Of a stretch of 8,752 nucleotides of DNA, positions 1-6,609 are shown one piece after another (within the stretch, counting starts at the first letter, position 1; every line of letters begins with the position of its first letter). This stretch comes from Hydrogenothermaceae bacterium (GTDB taxonomy: Bacteria > Aquificota > Aquificia > Aquificales > Hydrogenothermaceae). The stretch spans positions 1 through 8,752 of the forward strand of contig JALUFA010000183.1 in NCBI GenBank assembly GCA_027052485.1, given 5' to 3'. The position numbers and the translations under genes were made by a program. The notes beneath the pieces are model-generated. The model was not told the DNA's origin, ran no database searches, and was given only the letters and a program-made list of their open reading frames with translations.

Positions 1-572
1 GGTGTCATCTTTACAACAGCAGACGTTACCTTTGGAGGGGGTGAGAAGAACCTAGCAGGTACACTCATCACATACTCAACATCGTAAAAGGTCTGTATAA
101 AAACAGACAAAAACGTGTAGCTCTTGCTGCCAGGTTTTGCTATAAGCTTCTCCGCTACCTCTTTTTGTAGCATAAAGACGTTCCGCTCTATTATCTCAAG
201 ATAAAAAACTGTGTTTACAAGGATTAGTGACGATACGTTGTAGGGAAGGTTCCCAACCAGCTTTATCTTTTGACCATTTGCCAGTTTATTTAAGTCTACG
301 TCAAAAAAGTCTGCCTTTATAAGCTCAAAATTAGGGTAATCTTTAAACCTTTCTTCAATGATAGGGTAAGCTGTTTCGTCTATCTCTATACCGTAAAGCT
401 TTTTAGGATTTCTCTTTAGTATTGCTTCTGTTAACTGGCCGGTACCAACACCTATCTCAACAATGATATCTTCAGGCTTAACGTCAATAACATCAACAAT
501 CTTTTCAATAACACCCTCAGAGATTAAAAGGTGCTGGCCGAACCTCTTTTTAGTTTTGAACCTTTTGCTCAT
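1..572 (-). CDS. rsmA: 16S rRNA dimethyladenosine transferase RsmA (KsgA), C-terminus cut by window edge
   Basis: RsmA dimethylates two adjacent adenines in the 3'-terminal helix of 16S rRNA using S-adenosylmethionine, late in 30S assembly. I translated 190 codons from ATG 572 to the window edge. Visible motifs: KRFGQHLL near residues 9-16, the SAM-binding motif EIGVGTGQLT at 39-48, acidic motif GIEID at 61-65, the catalytic NLPY at 108-111, and the family stretch FFSPPPKVTSAVVKM at 175-189. The family usually has 250-270 residues, so roughly 60-80 C-terminal residues lie outside. The start is well fixed: an in-frame TAA lies directly before ATG, so no upstream extension is possible. The gene begins 23 nt inside the end of galU, in another frame, with only a weak Shine-Dalgarno, which suggests coupling to galU translation. 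Identity is firm; ErmA-type 23S methylases share the fold but the surrounding motifs fit RsmA. Confidence 0.93.
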   Translation of the reverse strand, partial: MSKRFKTKKRFGQHLLISEGVIEKIVDVIDVKPEDIIVEIGVGTGQLTEAILKRNPKKLYGIEIDETAYPIIEERFKDYPNFELIKADFFDVDLNKLANGQKIKLVGNLPYNVSSLILVNTVFYLEIIERNVFMLQKEVAEKLIAKPGSKSYTFLSVFIQTFYDVEYVMSVPARFFSPPPKVTSAVVKMT

Positions 573-1446
573 TTAACTCTTTTGCTTTCTCTAAGATAAG
601 CTGTTTCATAAACTCGCTTGTGTCTTCCCTAGTAAGGGCAAAGTCTATAATAGCTTTTATATAACCGATTTTGTTTCCTGTATCGTGGCGGACTCCCTCA
701 ATATCCTTTGAGTATATTACCTCTTCTTTTCTAAGGGTCATAAGTGCATCTGTAAGTTGTAGTTCATTGCCCTTTCCTAGAGGCGTTCTTTTTAAGGCAT
801 CAAAGATTTTTGGGGTTAAAACGTACCTACCGATGATAGCAGATGTTGACGGTGCTTCTGCAGGAGATGGCTTTTCAACGAGGTAGTTTACAAGCTTTAT
901 GCCATCCTCAACAGTTTTACCATCAACTATACCGTACTTGTGGGTTTCCTCTTTGGGAACATCAGTTGTCCCAACTACAGACTTTCCAAACTTGTTGTAA
1001 ACGTCTATAAGTTGCCCTATTGCCGGATTTTTATCATTAATAACGAGCTCATCGCCAAGGATTACAGCAAAAGGCTCATCCCCTACGATATGCTCTGCCG
1101 TTAGAATTGCGTGTCCTAAACCTAGCTGCTGTTTTTGACGTACATAGACAAACTGTGCCATATCCGAGATGTTCCTTATCAGTTCTACCAGTTCTTCTTT
1201 ACCGCTTCTTTCTAATGCTTCTTCTAGGTCTGGTGCGTAGTCAAAGTGGTCTTCTATTGCCCTTTTGTGCCTTCCAGTAACAAAGATAACCGTTTCTATT
1301 CCAGCACTTACCGCTTCTTCTACTATGTACTGGATTATAGGTTTATCAACAATAGGCATCATTTCTTTTGGCGTTGCCTTTGTTGCAGGTAAAAATCTCG
1401 TTCCAAAACCTGCTACTGGAATAACTACCTTTCTAACCTTTTTCAT
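550..1446 (-). CDS. galU: UTP-glucose-1-phosphate uridylyltransferase
   Basis: GalU makes UDP-glucose from UTP and glucose-1-phosphate, feeding cell-surface polysaccharide and glycogen-type pathways in the cytoplasm. The 298-residue product has the nucleotidyltransferase N-terminus VIPVAGFGTRFLPATKATP (8-26) followed by KEMMPIVDKP, the acidic metal-binding segment LGDELV (130-135), VEKPSP (190-195), GRYVLTPKIF (206-215), GKGNELQLTDAL (224-235) and RHDTGNKIGYIKA (253-265). Length is normal for bacterial GalU/GtaB. A GTG at 1455 could add MRK-like residues, but I chose ATG 1446: it gives MKKVRK, which as I recall is how Bacillus GtaB begins, and a GGTGAG Shine-Dalgarno at 1451-1456 sits just upstream and would lie inside the coding sequence of the longer form. 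The start overlaps purC by 14 nt and the stop overlaps rsmA by 23 nt, so this is one operon. Confidence 0.94.
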   Translation of the reverse strand: MKKVRKVVIPVAGFGTRFLPATKATPKEMMPIVDKPIIQYIVEEAVSAGIETVIFVTGRHKRAIEDHFDYAPDLEEALERSGKEELVELIRNISDMAQFVYVRQKQQLGLGHAILTAEHIVGDEPFAVILGDELVINDKNPAIGQLIDVYNKFGKSVVGTTDVPKEETHKYGIVDGKTVEDGIKLVNYLVEKPSPAEAPSTSAIIGRYVLTPKIFDALKRTPLGKGNELQLTDALMTLRKEEVIYSKDIEGVRHDTGNKIGYIKAIIDFALTREDTSEFMKQLILEKAKELNEQKVQN

Positions 1447-2158
1447 TTTTCTCACCTTTGATTTTTTCTAAAACTTTTTTATAGCCTTCAATAAGGTCTC
1501 CTAGGTCAAATCTAAATCTATCCTTATCCAAACTTTCTCCTGTTTCCTTGTCCCAAAAACGGCATGTATCGGGAGATATCTCATCTGCGAGTATTACTGT
1601 TCCATCCGGAAGTCTACCAAACTCAAGTTTAAAGTCAACAAGAATTATCCCATGCTCTTCCATAAACTTTTTAAGTACTTCGTTTATCTTAAGTGCAAGT
1701 TCTTTCATAACTTTAACTTCCTCTGGTTTTGCCAAGTCTAAGGCGTATATATGCTGTTCGCATATTATCGGGTCGTGAAGTTCATCGTTTTTCAGATAAA
1801 ACTCAATCAGGGGTGGATTAAAAGGTTTGCCCTTTTCTATACCTAAGCGCTTCACAATTGAACCTGCGGCAATATTTCTAATAACAACCTCTACAGGTAT
1901 TATCTCAACTTTTTTTACAAGCATCTCTCTATCAGAGAGCTTTTTTACAAAGTGGGTAGGTATGCCTTCTCTGTTTAACAGTTCAAAGAAGAAGGATGCC
2001 AACGTGTTATTTAAAACTCCCTTGCCTGTTATCGTTGCCTTTTTTATAGCGTCAAAAGCTGTAGCACTGTCCTTATACTCAGCAATCAATAGGTTTTGGT
2101 CATCAGTTTTATAGATTTTTTTTGCCTTTCCCTCGTAAAGCAGTTCTCTTTTTTCCAT
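1433..2158 (-). CDS. purC: Phosphoribosylaminoimidazole-succinocarboxamide synthase (SAICAR synthetase)
   Basis: PurC joins aspartate to CAIR with ATP to form SAICAR in de novo purine synthesis. The 241-residue product starts MEKRELLYEGKAKKIYKT and carries both family signatures: IIPVEVVIRNIAAGS at about 86-100 and LVDFKLEFG at about 173-181. YKDSATAFDA (28-37) and DEISPDTCRFWD (192-203) are also typical. Length matches the stand-alone bacterial enzyme of about 235-240 residues. A GTG at 2170 would extend it by four residues and overlap the upstream stop as GTGA; I prefer ATG 2158 because GAGGT (2164-2168) stands 5 nt before it and the family normally starts near this point. Either way it lies directly behind the YfgM-like gene and overlaps galU. 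No other purine genes are visible nearby, so the pathway is probably scattered. Confidence 0.95.
   Translation of the reverse strand: MEKRELLYEGKAKKIYKTDDQNLLIAEYKDSATAFDAIKKATITGKGVLNNTLASFFFELLNREGIPTHFVKKLSDREMLVKKVEIIPVEVVIRNIAAGSIVKRLGIEKGKPFNPPLIEFYLKNDELHDPIICEQHIYALDLAKPEEVKVMKELALKINEVLKKFMEEHGIILVDFKLEFGRLPDGTVILADEISPDTCRFWDKETGESLDKDRFRFDLGDLIEGYKKVLEKIKGEKNEKG
1451..1456 (-). promoter_or_regulatory. Shine-Dalgarno of galU, decides its start
   Basis: GGTGAG (with AAA before it) read on the minus strand lies 4 nt before ATG 1446, inside the end of purC. It favours ATG 1446 over the GTG at 1455, whose codon overlaps this site. Confidence 0.6.
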
Positions 2159-2166
2159 GCAATACC

Positions 2167-2817
2167 TCACTGTAAGTTATTCTTAGCTATCTGCTCAAAG
2201 TATCTAAACTTTCCTTTAGAAAACTCCTGAACTTCTTTAAAGACTTCCTTAGCTTTGACATCTTTTCCCTCTTTTTTAAGAATAAACCCCTTTAACGTTA
2301 AAGCTGAAAGGTAGTTAAAGTGGGACTGGTCTATCTTTTCCAGTTTTGCCAGCGCATCGTTATACTTGCCGTTATTATAGTCCAGTGATGCCTGATACTC
2401 GGTTATGTACCCTTTCATCTGGTCTGTTGAAAGACTGTCTTTTAACTGAGATGAGAGTTCGTATAAATCCTTTTTTTCTTTCCCTTTTTTTGCAAGGGTT
2501 AGTTCATAACCGTAAACAAGTTTCATATAGGGAGTATCAGCGTAGTTTGCCTTAAAAAACTTTATATCTTTTTTGGCTTCCTTTATTTTCCAACTTTCTA
2601 ACTCATTTTTTATCTTCAGTACGTACAGGCTTGCCTGCTGGTAGTACTGGTTTTGCTTGTTCTTGTAGTAGATATACCCAACGATTGCCAGAATAAATGC
2701 TAAAAATGCACCAATGATAAATTTTATATAGGGTTTAATTTTGTCATACAGGTGCAAAAGCTTGTACTCAAGCTCTATATCTACATTTTCCTCTATAGGT
2801 ACCTTCTCTTTTTTCAA
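2167..2817 (-). CDS. Single-pass membrane protein with periplasmic TPR-like domain, YfgM-like
   Basis: The exact function is not known from sequence. Residues 1-29 are charged and should be cytoplasmic, residues about 30-51 form one hydrophobic helix (YIKFIIGAFLAFILAIVGYIYY), and the remaining 165 residues are Lys/Glu-rich helices. The stretch at about 137-200 (EYQASLDYNNGKYNDALAKL, then a helix pair ending KAKEVFKEVQEF) has TPR-like spacing. This layout resembles the YfgM/tetratricopeptide-2-like family, whose E. coli member is an accessory of the Sec translocon and periplasmic chaperone network; that link is inference. The start is TTG at 2817: no ATG begins the frame, and AAAGGT (2826-2831) stands 8 nt before it. 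It is the first gene of the minus-strand operon leading into purC. Alternatives include another TPR-type lipoprotein-like scaffold, but there is no lipobox. Confidence 0.7.
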   Translation of the reverse strand: MKKEKVPIEENVDIELEYKLLHLYDKIKPYIKFIIGAFLAFILAIVGYIYYKNKQNQYYQQASLYVLKIKNELESWKIKEAKKDIKFFKANYADTPYMKLVYGYELTLAKKGKEKKDLYELSSQLKDSLSTDQMKGYITEYQASLDYNNGKYNDALAKLEKIDQSHFNYLSALTLKGFILKKEGKDVKAKEVFKEVQEFSKGKFRYFEQIAKNNLQ

Positions 2818-2914
2818 TGAAATTTACCTTTGTCTAGTTTTAGATTAAGAAAATTATATATTAAAAGCTGCTAAAATATTAGTTTGTGAAACTCATCGAT
2901 GAGGTTTTGATAGC
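2818..2914. promoter_or_regulatory. Divergent promoter region between the YfgM-like gene and pyrG
   Basis: This 97-bp AT-rich interval is the only sizeable non-coding stretch between divergent genes, so promoters for both units should lie here. On the minus strand a perfect TATAAT occurs at 2853-2858, about 36 bp before the TTG start, but no good -35 box stands 16-18 bp upstream. On the plus strand TAAAAT (2872-2877) and TATATT (2857-2862) are -10-like, again without a clear -35. The location is well supported; the individual boxes are not. Confidence 0.5.
2892..2903. repeat. Perfect 12-bp palindrome overlapping the pyrG Shine-Dalgarno
   Basis: CTCATCGATGAG reads the same on both strands. 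Two further A-T pairs (2889-2890 with 2905-2906) extend it around one A/G mismatch. Its right arm contains GAG of the GAGG ribosome binding site (2901-2904). As DNA it could be a dimer-binding operator; as RNA it can form a 4-bp stem with a TCGA loop that covers the ribosome site. Which of these applies, if either, is inference. Confidence 0.55.
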
Positions 2915-4543
2915 TTGAAAAAATTTATTTTTATAACTGGCGGGGTTCTATCATCTCTCGGAAAGGGTGTTACTTCTGCTGGTATAGGTGCAATACTAGA
3001 GTCTATGGGATATAAGATAACATTCTTAAAACTAGACCCTTATCTAAACGTGGACCCTGGAACGATGAACCCATACCAGCATGGTGAGGTATACGTTACA
3101 GAGGACGGAGCAGAAACAGACTTAGACCTAGGGCATTACGAAAGATTTACAAATGTAGTGCTAACAAAGTACAACAATGCAACATCCGGAAGGCTTCTTC
3201 ATCAGATATTAGAAAAAGAGAGAAGAGGAGCGTATCTAGGAGCAACTGTCCAGATAATCCCCCACTTTACAAATGAGATAAAAAGAGCAATAGAAAAGGC
3301 AGCAAAAGACGCAGAGATTACCCTTGTTGAAATAGGTGGAACTGTAGGAGATATAGAGAGCTTGCCTTTCCTTGAAGCCATAAGGCAGATGTCTTTAGAA
3401 CTTGGAAGGGAAAATTCTATCTTCATACATCTTACCTACGTTCCATACATAAAAGTTGCAGGAGAGCTTAAAACAAAGCCTTCACAGCACTCAGTAAAAG
3501 AGCTCAGGGCTATAGGTATCCAGCCAGACATTCTAATCTGTAGAGCAGAAAAAAACCTACCTAAAGATATAAAGAGAAAACTTGCATTATTTACAAACGT
3601 CCGCGAAGATGCGGTACTGTCTGCCCCAGACCTTGAAACAATCTATGAGATACCTCTGCATCTAAAAAAGGAAAAACTACATCAGGTTTTAGCAAAGCAC
3701 TTAGGACTTGAAGAAAAAGAACCAGACCTTTCAAAATGGAAAAAGATAGTTCAAACGTTAAACCAGATAAAAAAATCAGATAAGGTTGTTGATATAGCAA
3801 TCATAGGAAAGTACGCAGAGCTAAAAGACGCATACAAAAGTATAGAAGAAGCTTTAACCCATGCAAGTATCGCAAACAAAGTAAAGGTAAATCTTCACTG
3901 GCTAAAAGCCGACGACCTGACAGAGGAAAATGTGGAGCAGATATTAAAAGATATGGATGGTATTCTAGTTCCCGGTGGTTTTGGAGATAGAGGTATAGAA
4001 GGGAAAATCACCGCCGCTAAGTTTGCCAGAGAAAATAATATTCCTTACTTTGGAATATGTCTTGGTATGCAGGTTGCAGTTATAGAGTTTGCAAGAAACG
4101 TAGCAGGACTTGAAGGAGCCCACTCAACAGAGTTTGATGAAAACACTCCATATCCAGTGATAGACCTTATGCCCGAGCAAAAAGGAATAGACAAAAAAGG
4201 TGGCACAATGCGCCTTGGAGCATACAAATGCACCATAAAAGAGGGAACCCTCGCCTATGATATATACAAACAGAAAGAAATCTATGAAAGACACAGACAC
4301 AGATACGAGTTTAACCCCGAGTTTAGACCTGTTTTAGAGGAAAAAGGACTTGTTGTATCCGGTGAATACACGGCGAAAAAACTCCCAGAGATTGTAGAGA
4401 TACCGTCCCACAGGTGGTTTATAGGTTGCCAGTTCCATCCAGAGTTCAAAAGCAAACCATTTGCACCACATCCCGTATTCAGGGATTTTGTAAAGGCGGC
4501 CTATAAGTACCGCACCGAGAAGGAGGAAAAAGATGGCAATTAA
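2915..4543 (+). CDS. pyrG: CTP synthase (glutamine-hydrolysing)
   Basis: PyrG aminates UTP to CTP with ATP and glutamine, the last step of pyrimidine nucleotide synthesis. The 542-residue protein has the N-terminal synthetase domain (about 1-265), with [17 protein letters not shown] (9-25) and [19 protein letters not shown] (40-58). The C-terminal class I glutamine amidotransferase domain shows PGGFGDRG (353-360), the nucleophile elbow FGICLGMQ with Cys382, and the catalytic pair His508/Glu510 in CQFHPEF. All key residues are present and length is normal. It starts with TTG, giving [10 protein letters not shown], which aligns with the usual N-terminus; GAGG lies 10 nt upstream and no in-frame ATG is available before the conserved GG. 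It is the first gene of the plus-strand operon and overlaps hslU by 11 nt. Confidence 0.97.
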   Translation: MKKFIFITGGVLSSLGKGVTSAGIGAILESMGYKITFLKLDPYLNVDPGTMNPYQHGEVYVTEDGAETDLDLGHYERFTNVVLTKYNNATSGRLLHQILEKERRGAYLGATVQIIPHFTNEIKRAIEKAAKDAEITLVEIGGTVGDIESLPFLEAIRQMSLELGRENSIFIHLTYVPYIKVAGELKTKPSQHSVKELRAIGIQPDILICRAEKNLPKDIKRKLALFTNVREDAVLSAPDLETIYEIPLHLKKEKLHQVLAKHLGLEEKEPDLSKWKKIVQTLNQIKKSDKVVDIAIIGKYAELKDAYKSIEEALTHASIANKVKVNLHWLKADDLTEENVEQILKDMDGILVPGGFGDRGIEGKITAAKFARENNIPYFGICLGMQVAVIEFARNVAGLEGAHSTEFDENTPYPVIDLMPEQKGIDKKGGTMRLGAYKCTIKEGTLAYDIYKQKEIYERHRHRYEFNPEFRPVLEEKGLVVSGEYTAKKLPEIVEIPSHRWFIGCQFHPEFKSKPFAPHPVFRDFVKAAYKYRTEKEEKDGN

Positions 4544-5876
4544 AGAAGAGTTAACACCAAAAGAGATAGTCAAACAGCTTGACAAATACATTGTAGGGCA
4601 GAAAGATGCAAAAAAGGCGGTAGCAATAGCCCTAAGAAACAGATGGAGAAGGCAAAAACTTCCCGAAGAACTAAGAGATGAGGTTATACCTAAAAACATC
4701 CTTATGATAGGGCCTACAGGGGTAGGTAAAACTGAGATAGCAAGAAGACTTGCATCCCTTGTTAACGCACCTTTCATAAAGGTTGAGGCAACAAAGTTTA
4801 CAGAGGTTGGATACGTAGGAAGGGACGTTGAATCAATCATAAGAGAGCTTGCGGAAGCTGCCTTTAAAATGGTGAAAGAGGAAAAGCTCAAAGAGGTTGA
4901 GGAAAAGGCAGAAAAACTAGCAGAAGAAAAGATACTAGACTATCTGGTACCAAGAAAAGTGAAAACTTTCGGAAGCCTTGAAGAACCTCAGCCTGAAGAG
5001 TCTCCAGCACGGGAAAAGTTTAGACAGATGTTAAAAGAGGGAAAACTTGACGATAGGGTTGTTGAGATTGAGGTTAGCGAAAAACCTGCAATTGTTGGTG
5101 GTGTTATTGCTCCAGGAATGGAGGATATAGAAAATCAGCTTAAAGACCTATTCTCCTCCCTTGCACCTTCAAAGAAAAAAAGAAGAAAGATGACGGTAAA
5201 AGAAGCCCTAAAATACCTTAAAAATGAAGAAGCAGAAAAACTTATAGACATGGACGAGGTAGCGCAAGAAGCTGTAAACAGGGCTGAGAACTATGGAATT
5301 GTGTTTATCGATGAGATAGATAAGGTTGCGGCAAAAGGTGGAAAGTCTGGGCCAGACGTGTCAAGGGAAGGGGTTCAAAGGGACCTACTTCCAATAGTAG
5401 AGGGAACAACCGTATCAACAAAGTACGGGCCAATAAAAACAGACCACATACTTTTCATTGCAGCCGGAGCATTCCACCTTTCAAAACCTTCAGACCTGAT
5501 ACCCGAACTTCAGGGTAGATTTCCAATCCGTGTAGAACTAAAAGCTCTAACAAAAGATGACTTTGTAAGGATATTAACAGAGCCAAAAAATGCCCTTATA
5601 AAACAGTACAAAGCACTGATGGCAACAGAAGGGGTTAATCTTGAGTTTACGGAAGATGCAATAGAGGAGATAGCCAGAATTGCAGAAGAGGTAAATGAAA
5701 AAACAGAAAACATAGGTGCAAGAAGGCTGCATACTATCTTAGAGAGAATAATGGAGGACTACTCTTTTGAGGCTCCAGACCTAAAAGGACAGACGATAAT
5801 TATTGATAAAAAGGTGGTACAATCTAAATTAGAAGATATAGTTCAGGACGAAGATTTAAGCAAATACATCCTTTAA
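4533..5876 (+). CDS. hslU: ATP-dependent protease ATPase subunit HslU
   Basis: HslU is the AAA+ unfoldase of the two-component HslUV (ClpYQ) protease; it feeds substrates into the HslV peptidase. The 447-residue protein begins [20 protein letters not shown], typical of the family. Visible features: Walker A GPTGVGKT (60-67), pore loop GYVG (93-96), a charged helical I-domain at about 111-240, Walker B VFIDEID (257-263), the likely arginine finger in LQGRFP (Arg329), sensor-2 GARR (396-399), and the C-terminal tail EDLSKYIL, which in this family docks into HslV. The intact tail argues that a real HslV exists, although none is encoded here. ATG 4533 overlaps the end of pyrG by 11 nt and has a perfect AGGAGG at 4521-4526 with 6-nt spacing, so expression may be strong and coupled. 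ClpX is excluded by the I-domain, tail and missing zinc finger. Confidence 0.96.
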   Translation: MAIKEELTPKEIVKQLDKYIVGQKDAKKAVAIALRNRWRRQKLPEELRDEVIPKNILMIGPTGVGKTEIARRLASLVNAPFIKVEATKFTEVGYVGRDVESIIRELAEAAFKMVKEEKLKEVEEKAEKLAEEKILDYLVPRKVKTFGSLEEPQPEESPAREKFRQMLKEGKLDDRVVEIEVSEKPAIVGGVIAPGMEDIENQLKDLFSSLAPSKKKRRKMTVKEALKYLKNEEAEKLIDMDEVAQEAVNRAENYGIVFIDEIDKVAAKGGKSGPDVSREGVQRDLLPIVEGTTVSTKYGPIKTDHILFIAAGAFHLSKPSDLIPELQGRFPIRVELKALTKDDFVRILTEPKNALIKQYKALMATEGVNLEFTEDAIEEIARIAEEVNEKTENIGARRLHTILERIMEDYSFEAPDLKGQTIIIDKKVVQSKLEDIVQDEDLSKYIL

Positions 5877-5888
5877 GGAGGGCTCCCA

Positions 5889-6191
5889 ATGGAAGAAAAA
5901 CTAAACGAAATGCCAATTACATTCTCAGAGTTGCTACAGGATATAGACCTAAGAGATAAGGCTAGGGCTTACGTTCTCATAGAGGCAGACCCAGCACATA
6001 TACCTTACATACTGGAAGAACTGGCTAAAATTGAGAATGTACGTTCTGCGGATGTTGTTACCGGTGTTTATGACATTATCGTTTTTCTGGAAGGCGAAGA
6101 CCAAAATGAGATTGGAAGGGTTGTTATAAAAGAAATTAACCCTATTAGAGGTGTAAAAAAAGCAACCACGTGTATGGTGGTTCAAATATAA
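5889..6191 (+). CDS. Stand-alone Lrp/AsnC ligand-binding (RAM) domain protein
   Basis: This 100-residue protein matches the C-terminal effector-binding half of Lrp/AsnC regulators: ARAYVLIEAD (25-34), then helix IPYILEELAKI (38-48), VRSADVVTGVYDIIVFLEGED (51-71), and the closing strand KKATTCMVVQI (90-100). The first 24 residues are too short for, and do not resemble, the helix-turn-helix of full-length Lrp, so it should not bind DNA by itself. RAM-only proteins are known in archaea and bacteria; they oligomerise and can bind amino acids or pair with full-length Lrp proteins. The role here is unknown. The Shine-Dalgarno AAGGAGGG (5875-5882) overlaps the hslU stop codon and ATG follows 6 nt later, placing it third in the pyrG-hslU operon. 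It ends directly before the convergent terminator. Confidence 0.85.
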   Translation: MEEKLNEMPITFSELLQDIDLRDKARAYVLIEADPAHIPYILEELAKIENVRSADVVTGVYDIIVFLEGEDQNEIGRVVIKEINPIRGVKKATTCMVVQI

Positions 6192-6216
6192 AAAGGGGCG
6201 GTGTTCCTACCCCTTT
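6187..6216. terminator. Bidirectional hairpin terminator between convergent operons
   Basis: AAAGGGG (6192-6198) pairs with CCCCTTT (6210-6216), and an inner GG/CC pair (6200-6201 with 6206-6207) closes a 4-nt loop. On the minus strand the stem is followed by TTTTTATATTT, a good U-tract that would end the hisS/DUF302 transcript. On the plus strand the tail is only TTTAATT, so termination of the pyrG operon is probably weaker. Only 15 nt separate the two stop codons, and the hairpin runs over the DUF302 stop. Confidence 0.75.
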
Positions 6217-6593
6217 AATTCATCCATAATCTTTTTGATAGTCACGTCAATTGCCTCTGCTGCGTCATATAAAGTTGGAAGCTGGCAAAGGTTTACAATG
6301 TTAGTTGGAAGATACGTCATTATCCTTGTTTTACCATTTCCTAAATCTTCAATTGCAAGTCTACAGGGCATAAAGTTTGCCAGTATGGGATTGTTTTCTA
6401 AGAGCTCTGCTGCGAACTGGGGCTGACAGATTTCATAGGTAGACACATTTTTAGATATAGGATGCCCCTTTTCTTCAAGGATTTTTGTAAAGTCGTAAAC
6501 CTTCATAACTCCAAAGCCGTGTTTTTTACAAACATCCTCAACAGAAGAGCAAACTTCTTCGTATGGTCTGTCTGATATCACCTGATAAATCAT
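6207..6593 (-). CDS. DUF302 family protein
   Basis: A small 128-residue cytoplasmic protein with no signal peptide or membrane helix. It resembles the DUF302 family: an N-terminal alpha/beta unit (IYQVISDRPYEEVCSSVEDVCKKHGFGV is split over residues 2-29), then EICQPQFAAELLENNP (54-69) and FMPCRLAIED (74-83), matching the family pattern of a Cys-Pro-Ala segment followed by a Pro-Cys segment. Five cysteines are present (15, 22, 56, 77, 103). The family has no established enzymatic function; members often occur near sulfur or heavy-metal metabolism genes, but nothing of that kind is seen here. ATG 6593 has a strong AGGAGG 8 nt upstream and the gene lies 16 nt behind hisS, so it is the last gene of that operon. 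Confidence 0.8.
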   Translation of the reverse strand: MIYQVISDRPYEEVCSSVEDVCKKHGFGVMKVYDFTKILEEKGHPISKNVSTYEICQPQFAAELLENNPILANFMPCRLAIEDLGNGKTRIMTYLPTNIVNLCQLPTLYDAAEAIDVTIKKIMDELKG

Positions 6594-6609
6594 TTTTTCT
6601 TCCTCCTTT

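Noticed and set aside
1433..1455. GTG 1455 as the galU start
   Set aside because: The GTG lies inside the Shine-Dalgarno of the better ATG at 1446, and the ATG gives the expected N-terminus MKKVRK.
2818..2914. Riboswitch or tRNA in the divergent region
   Set aside because: 97 bp shared by two promoters leaves too little room, and no cloverleaf, conserved riboswitch core or leader terminator could be seen.
4334..4891. 185-codon open frame on the minus strand
   Set aside because: It lies antisense to the ends of pyrG and hslU, both certain genes; its Ser/Phe-rich product looks like a shadow of Lys/Glu-rich coding DNA, and I recognise no family or good ribosome site.
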